A stretch of DNA of 64,000 nt from Ancylobacter dichloromethanicus (GTDB lineage Bacteria > Pseudomonadota > Alphaproteobacteria > Rhizobiales > Xanthobacteraceae): NCBI RefSeq assembly GCF_018390645.1, contig NZ_JAHBGC010000029.1, positions 1-64,000 of the forward strand. The letters run 5' to 3'. The notes under the pieces are model-generated. The model saw only the letters and a list, made by a program, of their open reading frames with translations. It searched no databases and was not told where the DNA came from. Position 1 is the stretch's first letter, and each line of letters begins with the position of its first letter. Below, piece after piece: positions 9,728-18,970 of the stretch. The position numbers and the translations under genes were made by a program.

Positions 9728-10606
9728 CTACCAGGCGAGGCGGGTGGTGACGGCGGCCGGGCGGCCGGGGCCGTCGGCGAGCAGGCGGGCCAGCGCGCGG
9801 GCATCGACCTGCGCCCCGTGTTCGAGGCCGAGTTCGCCGGCATGGATGCCGGCCGCCACGAACAGGCAGTCGATGCCGAAGCCCAGCGCGCCGGCGAGAT
9901 CGGTGCGCAGCGCGTCGCCGATGGCGATGGCGCGGGCGCGCTCCACCGGCGCCCCGCGCAGCTCGGCCGCGGCGGCGAAGGCGGTCTCGTAGATCGGCCG
10001 GTGCGGCTTGCCGCAGAACACCACCTCGCCGCCGCGCTCGGCATAGGCCTCGGCGATGGCGCCGGCGCACCAGATCAGGTCGCCGCCGCGCTCCACCACG
10101 ATATCGGGGTTGGCGCAGATGAAGGGCAGCGCCCGCGCCCGCGCCGCCTCCAGCGTCGGCGCGTAGTCGTCGGGGGTCTCCACCGTGTCGTCGAACAGGC
10201 CGGTGCAGACGATCAGCTCCGCTTCCTCGAACGAGGCCAGCGTCAGGTCGAGGCCCTTGTAGATGCCGAGGTCGCGCTGCGGGCCCAGATGCCACATCCG
10301 CACCCCCGGCCGCCCGGCTAGCAGGGCGCTGGTCACCATGCCGGAGGTGACGATGGCGTCATAGGCGTCGCGCGGGATGCCGAAGCCGTCGAGGATGCGC
10401 GCCACCCCTTCCGGCTCGCGCGGGGCGTTGGAGACCAAGATGACGGTGGCGCCGGCGGCACGCGCCCGCATCAAAGCCTGCGCGGCGGCCGGCGCGCCGG
10501 CGACGCCATTGTGCAGCACGCCCCACACGTCGCACAGGACGAGGTCGTAGCGGGGCGCCAGCTCGGCGAAGGAAGGGACGATGGGCGGGGCGCTGTCGGG
10601 TTTCAT
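9728..10606 (-). CDS. HAD class IIA phosphatase (TIGR01459 type)
   Basis: 292 aa. The HAD nucleophile motif is in LCDVWGVLHNG near residue 28, followed by the class II cap with ILVSNAPREP (motif II Ser) and a C-terminal GDALRTDLAGALGFG block (motif IV, acidic Mg ligand). The DxWGVLH variant of motif I is characteristic of the alphaproteobacterial TIGR01459 group related to NagD/phosphoglycolate phosphatase-like enzymes. The substrate is unknown. Start chosen at the ATG directly before MKPDSAPP; an upstream in-frame ATG (10618, MRGR) is a possible alternative. Confidence 0.9.
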   Translation of the reverse strand: MKPDSAPPIVPSFAELAPRYDLVLCDVWGVLHNGVAGAPAAAQALMRARAAGATVILVSNAPREPEGVARILDGFGIPRDAYDAIVTSGMVTSALLAGRPGVRMWHLGPQRDLGIYKGLDLTLASFEEAELIVCTGLFDDTVETPDDYAPTLEAARARALPFICANPDIVVERGGDLIWCAGAIAEAYAERGGEVVFCGKPHRPIYETAFAAAAELRGAPVERARAIAIGDALRTDLAGALGFGIDCLFVAAGIHAGELGLEHGAQVDARALARLLADGPGRPAAVTTRLAW

Positions 10607-10701
10607 GCGGCCGCGCATGCCATGCGGGCGCGCCTCAGGCAAGGCCCCCGCGCGCGGGGCCGCCATGCGCGGCGGGTTCACGGCTCCGCTTGATGCCTCC
10701 C

Positions 10702-11520
10702 TCATGGCCGGAAGGAGGGGCCATTGGTGACGAGCACGCCGTGCCCGGCCACCTCGTTGCCGCGGGGATAGACGCCGCCGAGCACGTCGTCGAAATGCCG
10801 GCGCACCGTCTGGTGGCAGCCGCAGCACAGGCCGCGCAGCTTTTCGGAATCGGTGATGCGGATGCGCCCGCGCCGCGGCTCCACCGCGCCGGCCGCCTTC
10901 ATGTCGCCCAGCACCCGGCTGATATAGGACCGCCCGACCGCCAGCATGGAAGCGAGCTGCTCCTGGGTGAGGCGCAGCTCCTCGTCGCCGGTGCGGTCAT
11001 GGGCGGCGAGCAGCCATTTCGCGGTGCGCTGGTCGATGGTGTGGGTCGCGTTGCAGGCCACCGACTGGAACACCTGCGCCAGCAGGCAGTCGGCATAGCG
11101 GGCGAACAGGTTGCGCAGCGGCGGCGAGGTTTCCTTGGCGCGCTCCAGCTCGCTGCTGTCGAGCCGCAGCAGCGGCCCCCCCATCTGCACCACGGCGCGG
11201 GCGAAGGCGGGCAGCCTTCCCTGGCTGACGATGCCGCCCACCGCGCCCTCGCGCCCGATGCTGGTGATCTCCACCTGCCGGCCGTCCTCCAGCAGCACCA
11301 TGAACGACATCAGCGCCTGCCCGCAGGGAAAATAGACATGGCGCACATCGTCGCCCGGCTCGTACAGCACGGCGCCGGCGGGACGGTCGATCCGCCGCAG
11401 ATGGGCGCGCAGAAGCGCGAAATCGGCCGGCCGCAGGGCGCCCAGCAGGTTGTTGCCACCGGACGACGCCACCGCGTTGCCGCCATGGCCGCCACTTTCC
11501 TCGCCGTCGTTGACGCGCAT
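10702..11520 (-). CDS. Crp/Fnr family transcriptional regulator
   Basis: 272 aa. An N-terminal cyclic-nucleotide-binding-like beta-barrel (about 30-150, GAVLYEPGD and YFPCGQALMSF) and a C-terminal winged helix (RLTQEQLASMLAVGRSYISR, recognition helix about 205-225) identify the family. A C-terminal CCGCH cluster follows the helix-turn-helix. The N-terminal four-Cys Fe-S motif of true Fnr is absent, so oxygen sensing through Fe-S is unlikely, and the ligand cannot be predicted. GGGGGA precedes the ATG. It is transcribed divergently from the histidine kinase at 11800. Confidence 0.93.
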   Translation of the reverse strand: MRVNDGEESGGHGGNAVASSGGNNLLGALRPADFALLRAHLRRIDRPAGAVLYEPGDDVRHVYFPCGQALMSFMVLLEDGRQVEITSIGREGAVGGIVSQGRLPAFARAVVQMGGPLLRLDSSELERAKETSPPLRNLFARYADCLLAQVFQSVACNATHTIDQRTAKWLLAAHDRTGDEELRLTQEQLASMLAVGRSYISRVLGDMKAAGAVEPRRGRIRITDSEKLRGLCCGCHQTVRRHFDDVLGGVYPRGNEVAGHGVLVTNGPSFRP

Positions 11521-11799
11521 GATAAATCCCCCGTTGCGCGGATTAACGCGCATCCCCCGGGAATGTTCACAAGCGGACAGAAGCCTGATGACGAGTTCTG
11601 TACAAAGAGGCACACTCGCGCGCCGATGGACATGGCTGCGCTTCGGGGAGTCCGGTTCGATGCATGCGACTTCCACGGGTTCCCGCGCGGCGGCCCGGCC
11701 TTCTCGACAGGGTGCCGACAGGCGCTTGGCCGCCCGCGGCACGCATGGCGCGCGCGGGCCTGCCGCGCGGCGCCCCGCCATGGGGCCGGCTTCGCGCCC
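11521..11799. promoter_or_regulatory. Divergent intergenic region between Crp/Fnr and histidine kinase
   Basis: The 279 bp must hold the promoters of both divergent genes. The Crp-proximal part (11521-11625) is clearly AT-richer than the flanks and contains the self-complementary run GGATTAACGCGC / GCGCGTTAATCC near 11537. I could not place a convincing -35/-10 pair or a canonical FNR/CRP palindrome. No gene is supported here; the kinase frame stays open back to about 11625, so a longer kinase N-terminus cannot be fully excluded. Confidence 0.45.
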
Positions 11800-12915
11800 A
11801 TGAATGAGAGTTCGGCGCAGCCGCGCGACTATCCGGACTCCACCGCGACGCCGGACCCTGGCAAGGGCGCCAGGGCCGTGCCGGGGATCGACGGGTCGCT
11901 GTTCTGGTCGCTGGTGCGCGCCGCGCAGCCGCTGCGCCGCCATCCCTGGCTGCCCCATGCGGTGGGGGTCGCGATGTTCGCGCTGGCGCTGGCGCTGCGC
12001 TTCGCGGTCGACAGCGAGCTGCCGCCGGGCTTCCCGTTCCTCACCTTCTTCCCGGCGGTGATTCTCACCACCTTCTTCTGCGGGCTGCGCCCGGGCATCA
12101 CCTGCGCGGTGCTGTCCACCTTCGCCGCGTGGTTCTTCTTCATCGGCCCGGCCAATGCCATGCGCATGGACGGGCAGTCGCTGCTGGCGCTCGGCTTCTT
12201 CGTCGCCATCGCCTCGATCGACATCGCGCTGATCCACTTCACCTTCAGCGCCGCCGACCGGCTGCGCACGGAGAAGGAAACCACCGCGCGGCTGTATGAA
12301 AACCAGCGCACCATGTTCCAGGAGCTGCAGCACCGCGTCGCCAACAACATGCAGTTCGTGGCCGCGCTGCTCACCCTGCAGAAGCGCAAGGTCGGGCAGG
12401 ACGCCAGCCAGGCGGTCACCGCGCTCGACGAGGCCCGCACCCGCCTCGACACCATCGCCCGCATCCACCGCCAGCTCTACGCGCCGGAACGGCTGGACCT
12501 GCCGACCGACCAGTATCTGCGCCAGCTCTGCGGCGACCTCATCACCGCCTCGGGCACCGGCGGCATCAGCTGCGTGGTGCGTTCGCCCAACCTGCCGCTG
12601 AGCATGACACAGCTCACCACCCTGTCCATGCTGGTGGCCGAGATCGTCACCAATTCGCTCAAGCACGCCTTTGCCGGCATCGAGACCGGCACGATCGGCG
12701 TCACCGTGCTGCCGAGCGGTTCCGACCAGTTCGAAATGACCATCACCGACGACGGCCGGGGCCTGCCGCCGGATGCCGACCTGTCGCGCAGCGACGGTCT
12801 GGGCTGGCGCATCATCCAGAGCCTCGCCACCCAGCTTGGCGGGCAGGTCGAGCTTGCCAGCCGGGTCGAGCCCAGCCGCGGCACGGCGGTGCGGGTGAAG
12901 TTCGCCATCGTCTGA
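11800..12915 (+). CDS. Sensor histidine kinase, DUF4118 + HisKA_2
   Basis: 371 aa. Four hydrophobic segments (about 45-165) form a DUF4118/KdpD-type membrane anchor (FLTFFPAVILTTFFCGLRPG). The dimerisation/phosphoacceptor helix is HisKA_2 type: ELQHRVANNMQ near residue 185, with the likely phosphorylated His. The ATPase domain has the N box (EIVTNSLKHAF), G1 (DDGRGLP) and G2 (GLGWRIIQ). No response regulator gene is nearby; the divergent neighbour is a Crp/Fnr regulator. HisKA_2 kinases in Rhizobiales often act in the general stress response, but nothing in the window (no phyR, nepR or ecfG) ties this one to it. Confidence 0.92.
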   Translation: MNESSAQPRDYPDSTATPDPGKGARAVPGIDGSLFWSLVRAAQPLRRHPWLPHAVGVAMFALALALRFAVDSELPPGFPFLTFFPAVILTTFFCGLRPGITCAVLSTFAAWFFFIGPANAMRMDGQSLLALGFFVAIASIDIALIHFTFSAADRLRTEKETTARLYENQRTMFQELQHRVANNMQFVAALLTLQKRKVGQDASQAVTALDEARTRLDTIARIHRQLYAPERLDLPTDQYLRQLCGDLITASGTGGISCVVRSPNLPLSMTQLTTLSMLVAEIVTNSLKHAFAGIETGTIGVTVLPSGSDQFEMTITDDGRGLPPDADLSRSDGLGWRIIQSLATQLGGQVELASRVEPSRGTAVRVKFAIV

Positions 12916-13158
12916 GCGCCGACGCTGCTCGGGTCGCCCCCATTGCCGTGTCCCGGACCAGCCGCGCGGCGCCGGGCCGGGACACGAGGCGCCTCGCGCC
13001 GCCACCACCGGCGGCAGGGACGGTGGTATCCCCAACGCGATGTCCGGCACGGACGCCCCCTTTCGGCGTTCACCTCGCCGCCCGTTTGGCGTAAGAGCGG
13101 ACGGGTCCGCTTGCGCACGCGGCGCGCGGGGGTCACCACTTCATCAGCCGGGGGCAGC

Positions 13159-14493
13159 ATGGCGCAGACATTCGATCTTCTCCTCAAGGGCGGGACGGTG
13201 GTGAACCAGGACGGCATCGGCGCGCGCGATGTCGGCGTCCGCGCCGGCCGCATCGCCGGCATCGGCTCGTTCGACGCGGCGCAGGCGGGCGAGACGGTGG
13301 ACTGCACCGGCCTGCACCTCCTGCCCGGAGTCATCGACACCCAGGTGCATTTCCGCGAGCCCGGCATGGAGCACAAGGAGGACCTCGAATCGGGGTCCCG
13401 CGCCGCCGTCATGGGCGGCGTCACCGGCGTGTTCGAAATGCCCAACACCAACCCACTCACCACCTCCGCGCAGGCGCTGGAGGACAAGCTGTCCCGCGCG
13501 CGCGGCCGCATGCATTGCGACTTCGCCTTCTTCGTCGGCGGCACGCATGACAATGTGAAGGACCTGCCGGAGCTGGAGATGCTGCCCGGCGTGCCCGGCG
13601 TGAAGGTGTTCATCGGCTCCTCCACCGGCTCGCTGCTGGTGGCCGACGATCCGGGCGTGCGCGCCATTCTCAAGGTCATCCGCCGCCGCGCCGCCTTCCA
13701 TTGCGAGGACGAGCCGCGGCTCGACGAGCGCAAGGGCCTGCGCGTGGAAGGCGACGCCGCCTCGCACCCGGTGTGGCGCGACGCGGTCGCCGCGCTCACC
13801 GCCACCACCCGGCTGGTGAACCTCGCCCGGTCCGAGGGCAAGCGGGTGCATGTGCTGCACGTCACGTCGCAGGAAGAGATCGAGTATCTGCGCCAGCAGA
13901 AGGACGTCGCCACGGTGGAGGTGACGCCCCATCACCTCACCATGGACGCCTCCTGGTACGCCTCGCATGGCACGCTGGTGCAGATGAACCCGCCGGTGCG
14001 CGACGCCCATCACCGCACCGCCCTCTGGCGCGGGCTGTCGGAAGGCGTGGTCGACGTGCTCGGCTCCGACCACGCGCCGCACACGCGGGAGGAGAAGGCC
14101 AAGCCCTACCCGGCGAGCCCCTCGGGCATGACCGGGGTGCAGACGCTGGTGCCGATGATGCTCGACCACGTGAATGCCGGCCGCCTCTCGCTGGAGCGCT
14201 TCGTCGATCTCGCCAGCGCCGGCCCGGCGCGCATCTTCAACATCGCCACCAAGGGCCGCATCGCGGTCGGCTACGACGCCGATTTCACCATTGTCGACCT
14301 GAAGCGGCGCGCAACCATCGCCAATTCATGGATCGCCTCGAAGCCCGGCTGGACCCCCTATGACGGGGTCGAGGTATCAGGCTGGCCGGTCGGCACGCTC
14401 ATTCGCGGCCGGCGCGTGATGTGGGAGGGCGAACTCGTCACCCCGGCGCAGGGCGAGGCGATCCGCTTCCTGGAGACGCTGGGGCGGGGGTGA
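13159..14493 (+). CDS. pyrC: Dihydroorotase
   Basis: 444 aa amidohydrolase. Metal-binding residues are visible in GVIDTQVHFREPG (HxH-like site: QVHFRE), KVFIGSSTG (position of the carbamylated Lys), VTPHHL (His) and GSDHAPH (catalytic Asp/His). It catalyses reversible cyclisation of carbamoyl-aspartate to dihydroorotate in pyrimidine synthesis. Length and motif set fit the class I (multifunctional-complex) type. GGGGGCAG lies just before the ATG. An open upstream extension in the same frame lacks family similarity. Paralogous hydantoinase-like activity is a less likely alternative. Confidence 0.9.
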   Translation: MAQTFDLLLKGGTVVNQDGIGARDVGVRAGRIAGIGSFDAAQAGETVDCTGLHLLPGVIDTQVHFREPGMEHKEDLESGSRAAVMGGVTGVFEMPNTNPLTTSAQALEDKLSRARGRMHCDFAFFVGGTHDNVKDLPELEMLPGVPGVKVFIGSSTGSLLVADDPGVRAILKVIRRRAAFHCEDEPRLDERKGLRVEGDAASHPVWRDAVAALTATTRLVNLARSEGKRVHVLHVTSQEEIEYLRQQKDVATVEVTPHHLTMDASWYASHGTLVQMNPPVRDAHHRTALWRGLSEGVVDVLGSDHAPHTREEKAKPYPASPSGMTGVQTLVPMMLDHVNAGRLSLERFVDLASAGPARIFNIATKGRIAVGYDADFTIVDLKRRATIANSWIASKPGWTPYDGVEVSGWPVGTLIRGRRVMWEGELVTPAQGEAIRFLETLGRG

Positions 14494-14604
14494 GGGGCGG
14501 CGCCCTCGTCCGCGCCGTTCATGCCCGGCCCCGGGCCGGGGCCGGCCAAGACGCCGTTCCCGCCTCGCAACAGGTCGCGTCCGTCGGCAGCCCCCCAGGG
14601 GCGC

Positions 14605-14705
14605 CCCTCCTTCGAGGCTCGCTGCGCTCGCGCCTCAGGATGACGCCGCGCGTGCGGCGGGTGAACAAACCTCGTCATGCTGAGGTGCCGGCCGTCAGGC
14701 CGGCC
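14605..14705. repeat. Dispersed intergenic repeat, family B (copy 1)
   Basis: Within the 257-bp gap between pyrC and truA. It contains TTCGAGGCTCGCTGCGCTCG followed by CGCCTCAGGATGACG, then CTCGTCATGCTGAGG and a GGCCGGC/GCCGGCC palindrome. The same building blocks recur at 18816-18914. This type of element is widespread between genes in Rhizobiales. It is not coding, although short open frames pass through it. Confidence 0.6.
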
Positions 14706-14750
14706 TTGAAGCACGCAGGCCGTTGCCCAACGAGCCCTCGCCAGCTCCCC

Positions 14751-15503
14751 TCAATACGTCACTTCCGCCAGATAGAGCCCGGCGGAGGGCGCCATCGGGC
14801 CGCAGCGTGTGCGGTCCTTCGCTTCCAGCGCGGCGCTCACATCGTCCGGGGTCCACGCCCCCTCGCCCACCTTCACCAGCGTGCCGACCAGCGAGCGCAC
14901 CTGGTGGTGCAGGAAGGAGCGCGCCTGCGCGTGCACCCTTATCTCCATCCCCGGCCCCTCGATCGCCACCTCCTCCACCGCCAGCCGGTCGAGCGTCTTC
15001 ACCGGCGAGGCGGCCTGGCAGCCAATGGCGCGGAAGGTGGTGAAGTCGTGCCGGCCGATGAGCCGCGCCGCGCCCTGCGCCATCGCGTCGGCGTCGAGCG
15101 GGCGCTGCACCCGCCACGCCCGGTTGCGCTCCAGCACCAGGTCCGGCCGGCGGGCGATGATGCGGTAGAGATAGCGCCGCCCGGTGGCCGAGAACCGGGC
15201 GTGGAAATCCTCGCCCGCCGGCTCGGCGGAGAGCACCGCCACCGGATGCGGGCGCAGATGCGCGTTCATCGCGTCGCGCACCGTGTCCGGCTTCCAGTCG
15301 CGGGAGAGTTCCACATGCGCCACCTGCCCGGTGGCATGCACCCCGGCATCGGTCCGCCCGGCGCCGTGCACCGTCACCTCCTCGCCGGAAAAGCGCTTCA
15401 CCGCCCGCGCCAGCACGCCCTGCACGCTCTCCCCCGTGGCCTGGATCTGCCAGCCGACGAAGGGCGTGCCGTCATATTCGATGGTGAGCTTGTAGCGGGG
15501 CAT
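14751..15503 (-). CDS. truA: tRNA pseudouridine(38-40) synthase
   Basis: 250 aa, full length for TruA. It modifies U38-U40 in the anticodon stem. The catalytic Asp is in [11 protein letters not shown] near residue 52, with the N-terminal [10 protein letters not shown] block and a C-terminal [14 protein letters not shown] block also present. AGGAAA precedes the ATG by 7 nt. It converges with pyrC and diverges from polA. Confidence 0.97.
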   Translation of the reverse strand: MPRYKLTIEYDGTPFVGWQIQATGESVQGVLARAVKRFSGEEVTVHGAGRTDAGVHATGQVAHVELSRDWKPDTVRDAMNAHLRPHPVAVLSAEPAGEDFHARFSATGRRYLYRIIARRPDLVLERNRAWRVQRPLDADAMAQGAARLIGRHDFTTFRAIGCQAASPVKTLDRLAVEEVAIEGPGMEIRVHAQARSFLHHQVRSLVGTLVKVGEGAWTPDDVSAALEAKDRTRCGPMAPSAGLYLAEVTY

Positions 15504-15578
15504 GGCGGTTTCCTGCGCGCTCTGTAGCGCCGGAAGGTCGGCGCGTCACCTGTACCCCCCAATGCCACCATCACACCC

Positions 15579-15660
15579 TCATGCCCGGGCTTGACCCGGG
15601 CACCCAGTCTTTCGCCGCGTCCGGTAACAGCTGGGTGCCCGGGTCAAGCCCGGGGATGAG
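15579..15660. repeat. Large inverted repeat, family C (copy 1)
   Basis: Two 28-bp arms (15580-15607 and 15631-15658) are reverse complements with one mismatch, separated by 23 bp. Each arm contains CCCGGGCTTGACCCGGG and the sequence CACCCAG / CTGGGTG. A second, more diverged copy lies at 26708-26791. Reading through it in one frame gives the 'MPGLDPG' peptide often mis-annotated as protein in alphaproteobacteria; here it would create a false N-terminal extension of polA. Confidence 0.75.
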
Positions 15661-15745
15661 GGAGCGGGTGTCGCCCCCGCCTCTCCCCGCCCCCTTGCCC
15701 CGGCGCACCGGCAGGGGCATCGTGCGGCCCGAAACGGAGCCCGCA

Positions 15746-18706
15746 ATGCCCGCCCATGATCCCCACCACGAGAGCGTCGAGACCGGCGACCATGTCGTCC
15801 TGATCGACGGCTCGGCCTATATCTTCCGCGCCTATCACGCTTTGCCCCCGCTCACCCGCTCCTCCGACAAGCTGCCGGTCGGCGCGGTGGCGGGCTTCTG
15901 CAACATGCTGTGGAAGCTGGTGCGGGCCAAGGACGCGCAGACCGGGTTCGAGCCCAAGCCCACCCATCTCGCGGTGGTGTTCGACAAGTCCGAGCAGACC
16001 TTCCGCAAGGACATCTATCCGCTCTACAAGGCGCAGCGCCCGGACCTGCCGGAAGACCTGCGCCCGCAATTCCCCCTCATCCGCGAGGCCACCCGCGCCT
16101 TCGACCTCGCCTGCGTCGAGCAGGCCGGCTACGAGGCCGACGACCTCATCGCCACCTATGCCGAACTCGCCAAGGCCAAGGGCGCCCGCGTCACCGTCAT
16201 CTCCTCCGACAAGGACCTGATGCAGCTGGTCGATGGCCTCGTGCGCATGTACGACCCGATGAAGGACAAGGCGATCGGCGCCGAGGAGGTGTTCGAGAAG
16301 TTCGGCGTCGCCCCCGACAAGGTGGTGGACGTGCAGTCGCTGGCCGGCGATTCGGTCGACAACGTGCCCGGCGTGCCCGGCATCGGGGTGAAGACCGCCG
16401 CCCAGCTTCTGGCCGAGTATGGCGACCTCGACACGCTGCTGGCCCGCGCCGGCGAGATCAAGCAGACCAAGCGGCGCGAGAACCTGATCGAGTTCGCCGA
16501 TCAGGCCCGGCTGTCGCGCCAGCTCGTCACCCTCAAGCGCGACGTGGCGCTCGACGTGCCGCTCGATGACATCGCCGTGGTGGAGCCGGAGGGCCGCCGC
16601 CTCGTCGCCTTCCTCAAGGCGATGGAGTTCACCACCCTGACCCGCCGCGTCGGCGAGGCCTATGAGATCGACATCGCCGCCGTCGAGCCCGATCCCGGCC
16701 TGAAGGCCGGCGGGGGCGAGACCGCGCTGCTCGCCGCCGGGCTCGACCCGGACACGCGCGAGACGGCGGTGCCGCTGGAGGGCGCGCCAAGCGCGGCGGA
16801 GGGCCTCACCCCGCAGGCGCTCTCCGCCGCGCGGCAGGCGCAGGCCACCTCGACCCCGGTCGACCGTTCCCGCTACGAGACGGTGACGACGCTGGCCCGG
16901 CTTGAGGAATGGATCGCCCGCGCCACCGCGCTCGGCCTCGTCGCGGTCGACACCGAGACCACCGGCCTCGACCCGATGCAGGCGGAACTGGTCGGCTTTT
17001 CCCTCGCCACCGCGCCGAACGAGGCCTGCTATGTCCCGCTCGCCCATAAGGGCGGCGATGAGGGCCTGTTCAGCGAGGGACTGCTGCCGGGCCAGATCCC
17101 CCCGCGCGAGGCGCTCGCCGCCCTGAAGCCGCTGCTGGAGGACCCGTCCGTCCTCAAGATCGGCCAGAACCTGAAATATGACTGGCTGGTGTTCAAGCGC
17201 GTCGGCATCGAGGTCGGCCCTTACGACGACACGATGCTGCTGTCCTATGTGCTCGACGCCGGCGCCTCGCCGCACGGCATGGACCCGCTCTCCATACGCT
17301 GGCTCGGCCACACCCCGATCAAGTATGAGGAGGTGTGCGGCAAGGGCAAGGGGCAGATCCGCTTCGACCGCGCCCCGCTCGACAAGGCCAGCGAATACGC
17401 CGCCGAGGACGCGGATGTGACGCTGCGGCTGTGGCGGGTGCTCAAGCCCCGGCTCGCCAGCGAGGGCAAGGCCACCGTCTACGAGACGCTGGAGCGCCCG
17501 CTGGTCGCCGTGCTCGCCCGCATGGAGGCGCGCGGCATCATGATCGACCGCCAGATGCTTTCGCGGCTGTCGGGCGAGTTCGCGCAGGGCATGGGACGGC
17601 TGGAGGCGGAAATCTCCGACATGGCGGGGGAGAGTTTCAACCCCGGCTCGCCCAAGCAGCTCGGCGACATATTGTTCGGCAAGATGGCCATTCCCGGCGG
17701 CCGCAAGACCCCGACCGGGGCGTGGTCGACAGGGGCCGACGTGCTGGAGGAACTGGCCGAGCAGGGCCATGAGCTGCCGCGCCGCATCCTCGACTGGCGC
17801 CAGTTGCAGAAGCTGAAATCCACCTATGCCGACGCGCTGCCGACCTATGTGCACCCGGATACCGGGCGCGTGCACACTTCCTTCGCGCTGGCGGCGACGA
17901 CGACGGGCCGGCTCTCCTCCTCCGAGCCGAACCTGCAGAACATCCCGGTGCGCTCGGAAGAGGGCCGCAAGATCCGCAAGGCTTTCGTCGCCGCCCCCGG
18001 CCACAAGCTCATTTCGGCCGACTATTCGCAGATCGAGCTGCGCCTTCTCGCCGAGATCGCCGACACCCCCTCGCTGCGCCAGGCGTTCCAGGACGGGCTC
18101 GACATCCACGCCATGACGGCGTCGGAAATGTTCGGCGTGCCGATCGAGGGCATGCCGGGCGAGGTGCGAAGGCGCGCCAAGGCGATCAATTTCGGCATCA
18201 TCTACGGCATCTCCGCCTTCGGCCTCGCCAACCAGCTCTCGATCCCGCGCGAGGAGGCGGGGGCCTATATCAAGCGCTATTTCGAGCGCTTCCCCGGCAT
18301 CCGCGCCTATATGGACGAGACCCGCGCCTTCGCCCGCGAGCACGGCTATGTCGAGACCCTGTTCGGCCGGCGCTGCCACTACCCCGACATATCAGCCAAG
18401 AACCCTTCCATCCGCGCCTTCAACGAGCGCGCGGCGATCAATGCCCGGCTGCAGGGCTCGGCCGCCGACATCATCCGCCGCGCCATGGCGCGGATGGACG
18501 GCGCGCTGGAGAAGGCGGGGCTCGAAGCCCGCATGCTGCTTCAGGTGCACGACGAGCTGATCTTCGAGGTGCCCGACGACGAGGTCGACGCCACCATCCC
18601 GGTGGTGCGCGAGGTGATGGAGATCGCCCCCTTCCCGGCGGTGGCGCTGAAGGTCCCGCTCAAGGTCGACGCCCGCGCGGCCTCGAATTGGGACGAGGCG
18701 CACTGA
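15746..18706 (+). CDS. polA: DNA polymerase I
   Basis: 986 aa with all three activities. The N-terminal 5'-3' exonuclease (VLIDGSAYIFRAYHALPP) comes first. The 3'-5' proofreading domain follows, with an intact DxE (VAVDTETTGLDPMQ, about residue 410). The polymerase domain has motif A (ADYSQIELRLLAEIA), motif B (RRRAKAINFGIIYG) and motif C (LQVHDELIFE). Unlike many polA genes the proofreading acidic residues are retained. CGGAG lies 7 nt before the chosen ATG. The reading frame is open back to 15581 only because it crosses the family C repeat. Confidence 0.98.
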   Translation: MPAHDPHHESVETGDHVVLIDGSAYIFRAYHALPPLTRSSDKLPVGAVAGFCNMLWKLVRAKDAQTGFEPKPTHLAVVFDKSEQTFRKDIYPLYKAQRPDLPEDLRPQFPLIREATRAFDLACVEQAGYEADDLIATYAELAKAKGARVTVISSDKDLMQLVDGLVRMYDPMKDKAIGAEEVFEKFGVAPDKVVDVQSLAGDSVDNVPGVPGIGVKTAAQLLAEYGDLDTLLARAGEIKQTKRRENLIEFADQARLSRQLVTLKRDVALDVPLDDIAVVEPEGRRLVAFLKAMEFTTLTRRVGEAYEIDIAAVEPDPGLKAGGGETALLAAGLDPDTRETAVPLEGAPSAAEGLTPQALSAARQAQATSTPVDRSRYETVTTLARLEEWIARATALGLVAVDTETTGLDPMQAELVGFSLATAPNEACYVPLAHKGGDEGLFSEGLLPGQIPPREALAALKPLLEDPSVLKIGQNLKYDWLVFKRVGIEVGPYDDTMLLSYVLDAGASPHGMDPLSIRWLGHTPIKYEEVCGKGKGQIRFDRAPLDKASEYAAEDADVTLRLWRVLKPRLASEGKATVYETLERPLVAVLARMEARGIMIDRQMLSRLSGEFAQGMGRLEAEISDMAGESFNPGSPKQLGDILFGKMAIPGGRKTPTGAWSTGADVLEELAEQGHELPRRILDWRQLQKLKSTYADALPTYVHPDTGRVHTSFALAATTTGRLSSSEPNLQNIPVRSEEGRKIRKAFVAAPGHKLISADYSQIELRLLAEIADTPSLRQAFQDGLDIHAMTASEMFGVPIEGMPGEVRRRAKAINFGIIYGISAFGLANQLSIPREEAGAYIKRYFERFPGIRAYMDETRAFAREHGYVETLFGRRCHYPDISAKNPSIRAFNERAAINARLQGSAADIIRRAMARMDGALEKAGLEARMLLQVHDELIFEVPDDEVDATIPVVREVMEIAPFPAVALKVPLKVDARAASNWDEAH

Positions 18707-18731
18707 GGGGTTCAGGAAGCCGGCACCGTTC

Positions 18732-18914
18732 CCCGGACAAGCCGCGCCGCGCGCGACGCCGATCCGGGGCCCCGGGGGACGTGCCGGGGCCCAGGGGACG
18801 TACCGGGGGCGACGTCATCCTGAGGTGCCCGGCCCCCGGCCGGGCCTCGAAGGATGTTGCCGGCAGCGCCCGGAAATCCATCCTCAGGCGCGCTGCGCGC
18901 GCGCCTGAGGATGA
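18732..18914. repeat. Repeat cluster: families A and B (second copies)
   Basis: The 264-bp polA/GST gap is almost entirely repeat. 18732-18773 matches the 8487-8530 element. 18816-18856 (TCATCCTGAGGTGCC ... CGGGCCTCGAAGGATG) and 18880-18914 resemble the block at 14605-14705. The last part is a perfect 12-bp hairpin, CCTCAGGCGCGC (18882-18893) with GCGCGCCTGAGG (18899-18910), which could also terminate transcription from both convergent genes. Confidence 0.65.
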
Positions 18915-18970
18915 CGGGGCTTTTGTGTAAACGAGCGGACGCACCGTCGACCGACGACGCGCCCCGCCCC

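Noticed and set aside
15581-15745. N-terminal extension of polA
   Set aside because: It translates the family C inverted repeat ('MPGLDPG...'), a known false-coding element; the true start is the ATG at 15746.
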